DNA of 64,000 nt from Flavobacterium aquiphilum. Lineage in GTDB: Bacteria; Bacteroidota; Bacteroidia; Flavobacteriales; Flavobacteriaceae. Positions 1-8,132 of this stretch are shown here, piece after piece. A model generated the notes under the pieces. It was not told the DNA's origin. It was given only the letters and a program-made list of their open reading frames with translations, and did not search any database. How positions within the stretch are numbered: position 1 is the stretch's first letter; each line of letters starts with the position of its first letter. Position numbers and translations under genes: made by a program. The stretch covers positions 1,922,001-1,986,000 of the forward strand of contig NZ_CP114288.1 of assembly GCF_027111335.1 (NCBI RefSeq), given 5' to 3'.

Positions 1-454
1 TGCTTGATCCTTTTACTTTTAAATCTTTAATTAGGACTACTGAATCACCTTGCGATAAAACTACCCCGTTTACATCTCGGTGAACGATTTTGTTTTCGTC
101 GTCTTCTCCTTCGCCGGTGGCTTGTGCCCATTCTAAAGTTTCTTCGTCCAAGTACATTTGTTCCAAAAGTTCTTGCGGCCAACCATTTTTGCGCAAACGG
201 CTCAACATTCTCCAAGCGGCAACCTGCACAGGAATGTGTTCGCTCCACATGCTGTCGTTTAGGCATCTCCAGTGGTTTAGGTCTTCATGACCTGGATTTT
301 CGATTTGGTCGATACAAGTTGGACAAGCAAAAATACTTTCGTCCAATCCGCCTTTTCTAGTAGGTAATAATTGTAATTCTTTCAGGTTTTCGGTAGCAGC
401 GCATAATTCACATTGGGAACCGCTGCGTTTATTTAATTCTCTTTCGAAGCTCAT
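1..454 (-). CDS. phnA: PhnA/YjdM-family zinc-ribbon protein, 3' end outside window
   Basis: Read by eye from the ATG complement at 452-454, this frame stays open to the window edge (151 codons, no stop). The N-terminus has a zinc ribbon with two CxxC pairs (C15/C18 and C44/C47). The C-terminal part carries the PhnA signature around residues 130-151, with GDSVVLIKDLKVKGS. E. coli YjdM/PhnA is about 111 residues, so this longer form belongs to the Bacteroidota-type variant with an extended middle section. Despite the historical name, the family is not an established phosphonate hydrolase and its role is unclear. It runs in the same direction as coaD, separated by a hairpin at 542-574. Family assignment is firm; function is not. 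Confidence 0.88.
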   Translation of the reverse strand, partial: MSFERELNKRSGSQCELCAATENLKELQLLPTRKGGLDESIFACPTCIDQIENPGHEDLNHWRCLNDSMWSEHIPVQVAAWRMLSRLRKNGWPQELLEQMYLDEETLEWAQATGEGEDDENKIVHRDVNGVVLSQGDSVVLIKDLKVKGSS

Positions 455-541
455 TATAAGTGATTTTTTTTTTGGTGGCAAAAGTACGCTAAATTGGTAG
501 TTTTTGCAAGTTTATGATTTTTATGCTATCAATTTAAATTC

Positions 542-585
542 AGCTCCGACAGGTTTCAAAAAACTGTCGGGGCTGACTTTTTTTT
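542..585. terminator. Hairpin between coaD and phnA, possible terminator
   Basis: AGCTCCGACAG (542-552) pairs with CTGTCGGGGCT (564-574), with one G:U-type position. A T-run follows on the plus strand only. Both neighbouring genes are on the minus strand, where the hairpin comes after coaD but has no clean U-tract. It may therefore act as a weak terminator or simply be a repeat. Confidence 0.4.
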
Positions 586-594
586 GATTTTTTA

Positions 595-1059
595 TTACTT
601 ATGTAATTTAACTCTAACTGCGTCCGGAACAAGCATTTCATATTCTCCGTGATTACGGATAACGTCTCTTACGATGCTGGAACTAATATAAGATGTTCTC
701 GCTGCAGTCAATAAAAAGACTGTTTCTATTTTGGACAATCGTCTGTTGGTATGGGCAATGGCTTTTTCAAACTCAAAGTCGGCGGGGTTGCGGAGTCCTC
801 TCAGGATAAAATTGGCATTGATTTTTTTACATAAATCAATAGTAAGTCCTTCATAAGTGATTACAGTAACCTTTGGTTCATTCTTAAAAGTCTCTTCAAT
901 GAAACGTTTTCTTTCGTCCAATGAGAACATGTATTTTTTATCGGCATTGACACCAATGGCAATTACAATTTCGTCAAACAAAGGAATTCCTCTTTGTATA
1001 ATATCTTCATGACCTAATGTGATAGGATCGAATGATCCAGGAAAAATGGCTTTGTTCAT
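595..1059 (-). CDS. coaD: Pantetheine-phosphate adenylyltransferase
   Basis: Catalyses ATP + 4'-phosphopantetheine to dephospho-CoA + PPi, the penultimate cytoplasmic step of CoA synthesis. The 154-residue length is typical. The N-terminus shows the nucleotidyltransferase motif PGSFDPITLGH (T/HxGH type), and ISSSIVRD near the C-terminus matches the family's second nucleotide-binding motif. The start codon overlaps the stop of the upstream TMEM175-like gene by one base, so the two are probably co-transcribed and translationally coupled. Nothing looks abnormal. Confidence 0.97.
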   Translation of the reverse strand: MNKAIFPGSFDPITLGHEDIIQRGIPLFDEIVIAIGVNADKKYMFSLDERKRFIEETFKNEPKVTVITYEGLTIDLCKKINANFILRGLRNPADFEFEKAIAHTNRRLSKIETVFLLTAARTSYISSSIVRDVIRNHGEYEMLVPDAVRVKLHK

Positions 1060-1637
1060 TATAATTTATTTAATTGTTTTTCAATTCTCGAATCAGGAAT
1101 AATCCAAAGTAATGCTACCGCAATATAGAGTAAACCCGAAATCCAAGGGGAGACAAAAGCAAGTGGAATGGCTAAAATATAACATACTACAGATATTTTA
1201 CCCTTAAGATCCTTTTCTACTGCCCGGTGCAAAATAGAATCTTTTCCTTCTAGGCATATAATTCTGTTTTGAAGAATATTATAAGCAATAGCACACATTA
1301 ACAGTACAAAACCATAAATGCTCATAGGAACTGCTGAAAAATGATGTTCCCCAATCCAACTGGTAGCAAATGGAATCAAAGACAGCCAAAAAAGTAAAAA
1401 GAGATTGCCCCATAAAACAGAACCATTTACTCTTTTTACCACTTGAAGCATGTGGTGGTGATTGTTCCAATAAATGCCAACATAGATAAAACTTAAAACA
1501 TAACTCAGGAAAATCGGAATTAAATGTTGCAAAGATTCGAAACTATCTTTTTCAGGAGCTTTTATTTCCAGAACCATGATTGTAATGATTATGGCTAGTA
1601 CACCATCACTAAAGGCTTCGAGTCTGCTTTTGTTCAT
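1059..1637 (-). CDS. TMEM175-family (DUF1211) membrane protein, putative K+ channel
   Basis: A 192-residue membrane protein starting with the hallmark R-x3-FSDG motif (RLEAFSDGVLAI) in the first helix. About six hydrophobic segments follow. Bacterial TMEM175 homologues form potassium-permeable tetramers, and the FSD motif in helix 1 is the family's defining feature. Location is the inner membrane. Its TAA overlaps the coaD ATG by one base. Transport activity is inferred from the family only. Confidence 0.85.
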   Translation of the reverse strand: MNKSRLEAFSDGVLAIIITIMVLEIKAPEKDSFESLQHLIPIFLSYVLSFIYVGIYWNNHHHMLQVVKRVNGSVLWGNLFLLFWLSLIPFATSWIGEHHFSAVPMSIYGFVLLMCAIAYNILQNRIICLEGKDSILHRAVEKDLKGKISVVCYILAIPLAFVSPWISGLLYIAVALLWIIPDSRIEKQLNKL

Positions 1638-1733
1638 TTTTCTTTTGAGTTTCTATGTTTTTAATATGCTAATATGGTAAGATCCTGAGTTAATAAAATC
1701 CTTAGAAACTCAGAATCGTAGTAGTTCAGGAAC

Positions 1734-2705
1734 TTAATTCAGTACCAATTCGATGGCATTTGTGAATAAATCTTCCAATGAAATTCCTGCTGCTCTAGCT
1801 TGTTGCGGAATTAAACTTTCGGTGGTTAGGCCGGGAATGGTGTTCATTTCGAGCATATGTGGTTCACCATCCACAATGATGAATTCGCTACGGGAGAATC
1901 CTTTCATTTTTAGCACTTCGTAGGCGCGTTTTGCAATTTCTCCCACTTTTTGCGTCATCTCGTCCGAAAGGCGAGCAGGGGTGATTTCTTGTGATTTTCC
2001 TTGGTATTTTGCTTCATAATCGAAGAAATCATTTTCGGAAATGATTTCGGTTATTGGTAAAACCGTGATCTTTCCTTTGTAATTGATTACCCCAACAGAA
2101 ACTTCGGTACCGTCAAGGAAACTTTCTATGATAATTTCATTGTCTTCTTTGTACGCTACTTCAATAGCGATAGGCAATTCAGCGGCGGTTTTTACTTTTG
2201 AAATCCCAAAACTGGAACCGGCTTTGTTTGGTTTTACAAAACAAGGCAAACCTAATTTGTTTACAATTTCTTCGGTGTTGATAGCGTCGCCTTTGTTTAG
2301 GTAATAGGAATTGGCAGTTTTGATTCCGTATGGTTTTAAAACCGACAATAAATCGCGTTTGTTAAAGGTTAATGCAGCCTGATAATAATCGCAGGCAGTT
2401 TGCGGTATGTTCAACAATTCAAAATAAGCCTGCATCAATCCGTCTTCGCCAGGAGTTCCGTGAATGGCATTGAAAACGCAGTCGAAAGTTTGCTTGGTTC
2501 CGTTTATGTTTACCGAAAAGTCATTTCTGTCAATTGGGAATTCGGTATCATTGTCATCAACATAAACCCATTTTTCCTTAAAAATATGAATACGGAAAGC
2601 GTTGAATTTGGTTTTATCCAAGAAGTTGTAAACTACGTTTCCGCTGATGAGAGAGATCTTGTATTCGCTTGAATAGCCGCCCATGATGATGGCAATGTTT
2701 TTCAT
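1734..2705 (-). CDS. ddl: D-alanine--D-alanine ligase
   Basis: ATP-grasp ligase making D-Ala-D-Ala for peptidoglycan. Starting at MKNIAIIMGG (ATG complement 2703-2705) gives 323 residues, the normal length. The frame stays open upstream to 3065, but that stretch only translates the large inverted repeat at 2751-2836, so the longer start was rejected. Visible motifs are HGTPGEDG in the N-terminal half, the ATP-grasp segment FVKPNKAGSSFGISKV, and the C-terminal metal-binding EMNTIPGLT. The gene is divergent from the PASTA/rluD pair. The perfect 38-bp inverted repeat lies about 46 bp before its start and would fall in its leader. Confidence 0.96.
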   Translation of the reverse strand: MKNIAIIMGGYSSEYKISLISGNVVYNFLDKTKFNAFRIHIFKEKWVYVDDNDTEFPIDRNDFSVNINGTKQTFDCVFNAIHGTPGEDGLMQAYFELLNIPQTACDYYQAALTFNKRDLLSVLKPYGIKTANSYYLNKGDAINTEEIVNKLGLPCFVKPNKAGSSFGISKVKTAAELPIAIEVAYKEDNEIIIESFLDGTEVSVGVINYKGKITVLPITEIISENDFFDYEAKYQGKSQEITPARLSDEMTQKVGEIAKRAYEVLKMKGFSRSEFIIVDGEPHMLEMNTIPGLTTESLIPQQARAAGISLEDLFTNAIELVLN

Positions 2706-2750
2706 GTTTTTTTGTTTGATTATTGTGATATTATAAATCTTGAAAATTTT

Positions 2751-2836
2751 CCACCCCGCCTTGCAGGCACCCCTCCAAAGGAGGGGAAGTCGAACGTATT
2801 CCCCTCCTTTGGAGGGGTGCCTGCAAGGCGGGGTGG
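2751..2836. repeat. Perfect 38-bp inverted repeat (REP-like) upstream of ddl
   Basis: Left arm 2751-2788 and right arm 2799-2836 are exact reverse complements around a 10-nt loop. Each arm contains its own small palindrome, CCCCTCCAAAGGAGGGG-like, so a cruciform or nested RNA hairpin is possible. Relatives of the core CTCCAAAGGAG occur at 32914-32932 and 38274-38290. There is no coding content. Confidence 0.9.
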
Positions 2837-2882
2837 TTTTTGTTGTCGTAATTGCAAAAGCTTCTTTTGGAAACTGATGCCC

Positions 2883-2964
2883 TAGCCCCGATAGAAGTGG
2901 AAATCCTTTATATTTTTTCTTTAAAAATAAAAAGATTGCAACGAATAGCGGGAAATAGCTCCTC
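2883..2964 (+). repeat. Dispersed structured repeat, copy A
   Basis: The left end AGCCCCGATAGAAGTGGAAA and right end GATTGCA...AGCGGGA match the ends of five other copies in this window. The central stem is weak and AT-rich here, making this the most degenerate copy. It lies between ddl and the PASTA gene. Confidence 0.7.
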
Positions 2965-3047
2965 CCTTCGACTTGGCTTAGGGAAACGAGATTAATCTCA
3001 TTTTTTGGCTTAAACAAAATTATCATTTTTTTTGGAATGAAATATTT

Positions 3048-3055
3048 TATCTTTG
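3048..3055 (+). promoter_or_regulatory. Bacteroidota -7 element (TAnnTTTG) for PASTA-rluD
   Basis: TATCTTTG is an exact TAnnTTTG match 19 nt before the chosen ATG at 3074. No well-spaced -33 TTTG was found. The element rules out the possible ATG at 3053, which would overlap the promoter. Confidence 0.55.
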
Positions 3056-3073
3056 CCGGAAACAAAAATATTT

Positions 3074-3703
3074 ATGAGCTTAAAAAAGTATCTTACTAGT
3101 CGCGTATTTTTTGGACAAGTGTTGGCCGCACTTGCGATTATTGCAGTTTTGGGTTATTTGTTTATGCACTGGTTGACATTCACGACCGACCACGGGCATG
3201 AAATCGCTGTTCCCGATTTGAGAAAATTGACAGAGGAACAAGTAGAAGATAAGCTAGATCAATTGGATTTGGATTATGAGTTGTTGGACAGTGTTGATTT
3301 TAGGGGAGATTACCCAAAATACAGCGTTGTGGAGCAAGATCCAATGCCGGGAACTATGGTGAAAGTAGGTAGAAAAGTATATATTAAAATAAATTCTTCT
3401 GGGTTTTCGTCTGTTCGAATCCCTGATTTAATTGATAAAACCTACCGTGAGGCGGTACCAACGCTTAAAGCTTTGGGGCTTGAAGCAGGGACTGTTACTT
3501 ATGTACCGAATTTAGGAAAAGACATGGTCTTGGAAATGCGTTATAAAGGGCGAAACCTGAAAGTAGGGGACAGAGTTTTGAAAGCTTCAAAAATTGATTT
3601 GGTTTTAGGAGACGGGAAAGAGAGTTATCAAGAGGAAACACCGGTAGATTCTACCGCTGCTCCAAAAGAAGAAGAAACTACTACAACAAATGAACAAAAA
3701 TAA
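3074..3703 (+). CDS. PASTA-domain membrane protein
   Basis: A 209-residue protein starting at MSLKKYLTS, chosen because the upstream in-frame ATG at 3053 falls inside the promoter. A single N-terminal membrane helix (roughly residues 10-35) is followed by two PASTA repeats (about 50-120 and 120-185), the second beginning VRIPDLIDKTYREA. The tail is acidic and Thr-rich. PASTA domains bind muropeptides or beta-lactams in other proteins; here there is no kinase or transpeptidase domain, so this is a stand-alone periplasmic PASTA module. Its last 14 bases overlap rluD, and it sits beside ddl, which fits a cell-wall role by context only. Confidence 0.88.
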   Translation: MSLKKYLTSRVFFGQVLAALAIIAVLGYLFMHWLTFTTDHGHEIAVPDLRKLTEEQVEDKLDQLDLDYELLDSVDFRGDYPKYSVVEQDPMPGTMVKVGRKVYIKINSSGFSSVRIPDLIDKTYREAVPTLKALGLEAGTVTYVPNLGKDMVLEMRYKGRNLKVGDRVLKASKIDLVLGDGKESYQEETPVDSTAAPKEEETTTTNEQK

Positions 3704-4730
3704 TGAACCAATAGAGGAACTGGACGACGAGTTGTTTGAGCATTACAGGTTTGAGGTTCCGAAAGGACAGGCCATTTTGCGAATTGACAAATACTTGATG
3801 AGTCTGATTCCAAATGCTACGAGAAATAAGATTCAGAACGCAGCCACCGACGGGAATATTTACGTGAATGATGCGACTGTAAAGTCGAATTATAAGGTGA
3901 AACCCTTTGATGTGGTGCAGATTATGTTGTCGCATCCGCCATTTGAAAACAGGGTAGATCCGGAGGATATTCCGCTGGACATTGTTTATGAGGATGACGC
4001 TCTTTTGCTAATAAACAAGCCGCCGGGCTTGGTCGTGCATCCCGGTCATGGGAATTATACGGGGACTTTGGTGAATGCATTGGCTTTTCATTTTGAGAAT
4101 CTGCCAATGAACAGCAGCGAACGTCCCGGACTGGTTCACCGAATAGACAAGGATACTTCGGGCTTATTAGTGATTGCCAAAACCGAAGCGGCGATGACGC
4201 ATTTGGCCAAACAATTTGAAGCCAAGACATCTGAAAGGGAGTACATTGCTATGGTTTGGGGAAATGTTGCTCAAGACGAAGGAACTATTGAAGGAAACTT
4301 GGCGCGTCACCTGAAAGACCGTATGCAGATGGCTGTTTTTGCCGATCCTGAGATAGGAAAACCTGCTATTACACATTATAAAGTTTTGGAGCGTTTTGGG
4401 TACGTGACTTTGGTTTCCTGTAAATTGGAGACAGGAAGAACACACCAAATTCGTGCTCATATGAAACACATTGGACATCCGCTTTTTAATGATGAGCGTT
4501 ACGGTGGACACTTGATTTTGAAAGGGACGACATTTACTAAATACAAACAGTTTGTCGAAAACTGTTTCAAAGCTTTGCCGCGTCAGGCTTTGCATGCCAA
4601 AACACTTGGTTTTGTGCATCCAACTACGGGAGAAATGATGCGTTTTGATACCGAATTGCCTCAGGATTTTAAAGATTGTATCGAGAAATGGAGAGGGTAT
4701 TCGAAATCACATCATGCTGAGGAGGAGTAA
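3690..4730 (+). CDS. rluD: 23S rRNA pseudouridine synthase, RluD family
   Basis: Converts uridines in 23S rRNA helix 69 to pseudouridine in the RluA/RluD family. The 346-residue protein has an N-terminal S4 RNA-binding domain (about 25-90, beginning ILRIDKYLMSL). The catalytic domain contains the signature HRIDKDTSGLLVIAKT with the catalytic Asp. GRTHQIRAHMKHIGHP is the conserved C-terminal motif. It overlaps the PASTA gene by 14 bases and ends before a strong hairpin. The exact target positions (1911/1915/1917) are assumed from the family. Confidence 0.94.
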   Translation: MNKNNEPIEELDDELFEHYRFEVPKGQAILRIDKYLMSLIPNATRNKIQNAATDGNIYVNDATVKSNYKVKPFDVVQIMLSHPPFENRVDPEDIPLDIVYEDDALLLINKPPGLVVHPGHGNYTGTLVNALAFHFENLPMNSSERPGLVHRIDKDTSGLLVIAKTEAAMTHLAKQFEAKTSEREYIAMVWGNVAQDEGTIEGNLARHLKDRMQMAVFADPEIGKPAITHYKVLERFGYVTLVSCKLETGRTHQIRAHMKHIGHPLFNDERYGGHLILKGTTFTKYKQFVENCFKALPRQALHAKTLGFVHPTTGEMMRFDTELPQDFKDCIEKWRGYSKSHHAEEE

Positions 4731-4802
4731 AGGTTTAAAGTTTTAAAGTTTAAATTGTTTAAGATCGCTTTTTGATATTGAACAAACAAGAAATAAAAAA
4801 TG

Positions 4803-4831
4803 AAAGTCCCGATTTTTCGGGACTTTTTTAT
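4803..4831. terminator. Bidirectional rho-independent terminator, rluD / ABC gene
   Basis: AGTCCCGA-TTTT-TCGGGACT is followed by TTTTTT on the plus strand, with T-rich sequence also present on the minus strand. It lies between two convergent genes. Confidence 0.85.
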
Positions 4832-4836
4832 GGAAA

Positions 4837-6078
4837 TTACTTTGATTGTATTTCGAATAGATGATTAATAACGCCTTTTGACCCTGTCGGGCTTGGTTTT
4901 AATTCCAAAATAGAATCAGGGAAAAGATTGGGTTCCATTCGGTGGGAAACGAATAAGATAGAAATGTTGGTTTCTTTTTTTATTGTGTTTATAAGTTGGA
5001 TTACTAAGGATACATTATGATCGTCCAAACCTTCAAGCGGTTCGTCCAAAATCAATAGGGGAGGATGCTTTATGACGGCTCTGGCTATAAGAGCAATTCT
5101 TTGCTGACCAATGGAAAGGCGATTGAAAATTTTCTTTTTTAGATGCGTCATTTCGATGGTTTCCAACCAATCGGCGGCTATTTTTTTCTGTAAAGTTGTG
5201 GGTTGACGATATAATCCGATCGAATCAAAGAAACCGGAAAGAATCATTTCTTCCAAAGTGGAATTCCTGCTAAATAGATCGGTCATGGCAGTGTTGAAAA
5301 AACCAATTCGCTTTTTGATTTCCCATACACTTTCGCCACTTCCTTTTTTTCTGCCGAAAATTTCTAAATCCTGTCCGTAACCTTTTGGGTTTTCCCCTGA
5401 AATCAAGGATAACAAAGTGCTTTTTCCGGAACCATTTGGACCAATTAGATGCCAAAATTCACCTTGTTTTATTGTCCAAGAAAGCGAATCGATTATTGGT
5501 CTTTCATCATAGGAAACGGATAGATCGTTCATCTTGATAAGAACACTGTCATCAAAAACTTCTCTATGTATTGGTATTTTGTAACTGTTGTTTTCCAATG
5601 AATTCTTTTCGGAACCGTTTATTGGTTTTAGTTCAAATGAATTGTCGGAAATGTGGGCTTTATTGGTAATAAAAGGAAGTAAATCAATGTTTCGGTTAAC
5701 CAATTGAATGATGCGCACCGAATTTGAAATAACTTCAATCTCCTTTGCTAATTGAATTCGTGAAGCCTGATCCAAATGGTCCAAAGGATTGTCAAGAATG
5801 ATATAATCAGGATTTTTTTTAAGGCAATATTTTAAAAACTCCTTTTTTCGCTCACCGGACGAAAAAGTTCTTAGGTTTCGGTGGAATTCAGCCGTTGCTT
5901 CCATCGATTCGTGAATGAATTCTTCTTCGATTAATTTTTGGATCGAAATATCGGAATACAAAATTCCTTTCAAAGGATTAAAAACAGCCAAATCTCCCTG
6001 AATGTTTCCTGATAGTATAGTGTTTATAAAGGATTTTTTGTCAACTTGATTGGATAAAAGGATGTCCCAATGTTTCAT
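4837..6078 (-). CDS. Double-NBD ABC ATPase, ModF/PhrA-like, first NBD degenerate
   Basis: A 413-residue soluble protein with two ABC domains and no membrane segment. The second domain (about 170-410) is complete: Walker A GPNGSGKST, signature LSIGQQR, Walker B LLILDEP. The first domain keeps a signature (FSSGERKK) and a Walker B-like IILDNPLDHLD, but the Walker A region is unrecognisable (SNQVDKKSFIN) and the catalytic Glu is replaced by Asn. It therefore probably does not hydrolyse ATP. The arrangement resembles E. coli ModF, whose function is poorly known. No transporter partner is adjacent. It is convergent with rluD and shares its terminator. Confidence 0.8.
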   Translation of the reverse strand: MKHWDILLSNQVDKKSFINTILSGNIQGDLAVFNPLKGILYSDISIQKLIEEEFIHESMEATAEFHRNLRTFSSGERKKEFLKYCLKKNPDYIILDNPLDHLDQASRIQLAKEIEVISNSVRIIQLVNRNIDLLPFITNKAHISDNSFELKPINGSEKNSLENNSYKIPIHREVFDDSVLIKMNDLSVSYDERPIIDSLSWTIKQGEFWHLIGPNGSGKSTLLSLISGENPKGYGQDLEIFGRKKGSGESVWEIKKRIGFFNTAMTDLFSRNSTLEEMILSGFFDSIGLYRQPTTLQKKIAADWLETIEMTHLKKKIFNRLSIGQQRIALIARAVIKHPPLLILDEPLEGLDDHNVSLVIQLINTIKKETNISILFVSHRMEPNLFPDSILELKPSPTGSKGVINHLFEIQSK

Positions 6079-6157
6079 TTTGGATTTGTATTTTTTGCCT
6101 GTTTATGCTCAAAATAGGCACACAGATAACGCGGATTAAACGGATTTTTTGCGGATA

Positions 6158-6165
6158 CAAATATA
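6158..6165 (-). promoter_or_regulatory. Possible -7 element for the ABC gene
   Basis: The minus-strand sequence TATATTTG (plus CAAATATA) is an exact TAnnTTTG match about 80 nt before the ATG. No clear -33 partner was found. Confidence 0.3.
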
Positions 6166-6211
6166 ATTCGATTCGTTAATAAAATCTCTATGCATAATAG
6201 AAGAATTTATA

Positions 6212-6353
6212 TTACCGCAAATTCGCAAATTGTTTTTTTGTATTTTTAAAAAGTGTCACAAATCAGTTTTATTGTCAAGTTAAATTTGACTTACTTTAGT
6301 TAAGAACATTTGAGGCTTTAATAAAAAATGAAAATTTGCGAATTTGCGGTTAA
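6212..6353. repeat. Inverted repeat with ACCGCAAATTCGCAAATT arms, copy 1
   Basis: ACCGCAAATTCGCAAATT begins near 6213 and its reverse complement ends near 6351, enclosing about 100 bp of AT-rich DNA. The same arms recur at 29550-29624 around a shorter spacer. It occupies most of the otherwise gene-free 6079-6405 stretch. Confidence 0.75.
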
Positions 6354-6405
6354 AGTATTAGTGTTGTTTAAATTCTTTAATATTAACGACTTATAATCTA
6401 TTAAA

Positions 6406-7821
6406 CTAATTTTTAAAATTAGCTTCAAAAGCCTTGAATCTATTATCCAAATCCTGAACTAGTTGTTTTTTTACTCTTGCATCCTGAATAAAACTGTAAT
6501 TGATGCTGTTGTAAACAAATTGTTTGATGTCGATATAGGAAATGGTCGGATATCTTTTGGCCAGTAAAACATATTGCTCGGTCATATTGGTTCGTAATAT
6601 TCCCGCATCGTCAGTGCTGATTACAATTGGCACACCAAATTCTTTGTATAGCAGAATAGGATGGCGATTTTCCTTTACTTTCAAAATGAATTCGTTGCTC
6701 GCAAGATTGATTTCGACCGGAATGTTGTTTTTGGCCATATAGCGCATCAAATCATAACTTTTATCTTCATAAGCCATATCAACTCCATGCCCGATTCTAT
6801 TGGCACCGGCAATATAAACTGCAGCATTGATATGCCAGCTTAATTCTTCAGGGAGAACTAGTCCCAGTGTGAGTTCACCGGCATGCATCGCGTATTTCAC
6901 TTTTGGAAAACGGCTGTGACAATATTTAAACATAACCATGTGCAGCCAATAATCTTTCATGGAGGTTTCGCCATCTTCGGGAGAAACGATATTGACTCCA
7001 GTCATCAACGGACTGCTGTCTGCCGAGATAAAAGCAACTACTAGATTTTTGAATAAATCCACAGGTTCCATAAAACGCAAGACAAAATTTTGATAGCGCA
7101 TTGTGAATTGGCTGTCATCTATTTTGAGTGCTGCGTGCATTTTGGTAACAAAGTTGGTGTTAAAATCGGCAGCATATTTTTTGGCGTCTTTTTGAATGAA
7201 AATAGCGTACAGGGAGTCCAAAGATTTCATTACAGCTTTTTCGTTTTTGGTTGCTGCCAATTTTCTCAAATAGGCATTGTATGTGGCTAAATCATCCGTT
7301 TTTATATCACATGGAATAGTTGACAATTGGGTTTCGATGTAGCTTACATTTTCTTTGATAGCTCTGTTTTTGATTTCCAGTAGACCGGCTTCAAAATTGC
7401 CTTGCGTGGCGGGCTCAAACTTCATGAAAGATTCGAAAAACAATTTATCCGAAGGATAATCAACATTGTTGTAGTCTTTGGCAGACCATTTTTGTATTAT
7501 TTTTTGTTTGTAAGCGTCCAATTCTCCATTCTTTTGAAGCGTAGAGAATAATACCCAGTCAGATCCCAACTGTTTTTCCTGACTCACTGCCATGGTTTGT
7601 GTGTTGAGATAGAAATCTTTGGCAATGGCGTGAGCCAATAATGGTTCAGTATAAATCGAACCGGAATAATGGTGGTGCAAATCGCCTCCTTTGGGCATTT
7701 GTGCAAAAAAAGCCGTAAGGTCGGCTTCGTTGTTTCTGATTTTTTCTAAATAATTTTCGGCTGATTGAGCAAAAGCCGTTTGAAGTAGAATTGAAAAGAA
7801 GAAGGTATAAATTATTTTCAT
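6406..7821 (-). CDS. Exported adenosine deaminase-family protein
   Basis: A 471-residue metal-dependent hydrolase with an N-terminal signal peptide ending at about AFA-Q (residue 18), so it is exported to the periplasm or beyond. The zinc ligands of the adenosine deaminase family are visible: H49/H51 in GGDLHHHYSGS, MHAGE (His and catalytic Glu region), RIGHGVDM and STDDAGI. The usual Asp after HxH is Ser here. The length and export resemble secreted ADA growth-factor-like enzymes rather than the roughly 330-residue cytoplasmic enzymes. The likely reaction is adenosine or deoxyadenosine to inosine, but substrate preference is not provable. It is monocistronic, with a possible -7 element at 7837-7844. 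Confidence 0.85.
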   Translation of the reverse strand: MKIIYTFFFSILLQTAFAQSAENYLEKIRNNEADLTAFFAQMPKGGDLHHHYSGSIYTEPLLAHAIAKDFYLNTQTMAVSQEKQLGSDWVLFSTLQKNGELDAYKQKIIQKWSAKDYNNVDYPSDKLFFESFMKFEPATQGNFEAGLLEIKNRAIKENVSYIETQLSTIPCDIKTDDLATYNAYLRKLAATKNEKAVMKSLDSLYAIFIQKDAKKYAADFNTNFVTKMHAALKIDDSQFTMRYQNFVLRFMEPVDLFKNLVVAFISADSSPLMTGVNIVSPEDGETSMKDYWLHMVMFKYCHSRFPKVKYAMHAGELTLGLVLPEELSWHINAAVYIAGANRIGHGVDMAYEDKSYDLMRYMAKNNIPVEINLASNEFILKVKENRHPILLYKEFGVPIVISTDDAGILRTNMTEQYVLLAKRYPTISYIDIKQFVYNSINYSFIQDARVKKQLVQDLDNRFKAFEANFKN

Positions 7822-7836
7822 TTTCTAAATTTCATT

Positions 7837-7844
7837 CAAAAATA
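7837..7844 (-). promoter_or_regulatory. Possible -7 element for the adenosine deaminase gene
   Basis: Minus-strand TATTTTTG (plus CAAAAATA) matches TAnnTTTG 15 nt upstream of the start codon. No -33 element is evident. Confidence 0.3.
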
Positions 7845-7899
7845 ATCAAATTAGATGAATTTATGTTATCTCTAAGTGAAATTGACTTAAATAAAATAA

Positions 7900-8063
7900 T
7901 ATGACTGTCCGCTTAGCGGACCAAAATTACCATTAAGATATTAAGAAAATTAAGTTTTTAGGCTTAATGAACCTTAATTTCTTAATGGTTTTAAGAGAAA
8001 AAACCTTTTGTTTTTTAATAAACCGACAAAATTTTGGGTTGGTATTATTAACGGATAGTCATA
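7900..8063. repeat. Gene-free stretch with nested inverted repeats (MITE-like)
   Basis: The outer arms TATGACTGTCCG (7900-7911) and CGGATAGTCATA (8052-8063) are near-perfect reverse complements. Inside are the palindrome GTCCGCTTAGCGGAC (7907-7921) and an arm pair ACCATTAAG...CTTAATGGT (7929-7989). No gene or transposase is present. It accounts for most of 7822-8132. Confidence 0.5.
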
Positions 8064-8132
8064 TAAAATAGTGTCATTGTTATCCAAGCGATCCAAAAAT
8101 CAGCGGAGAAACGCCATTTATCAAGAGTTGGT

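Noticed and set aside
542..585. Plus-strand terminator of an unseen gene
   Set aside because: There is no plus-strand gene upstream, so it was kept only as a possible coaD-phnA hairpin.
2706..3065. N-terminal extension of ddl by about 120 residues
   Set aside because: It translates the large inverted repeat and low-complexity DNA, not conserved protein; the internal ATG gives a normal Ddl length.
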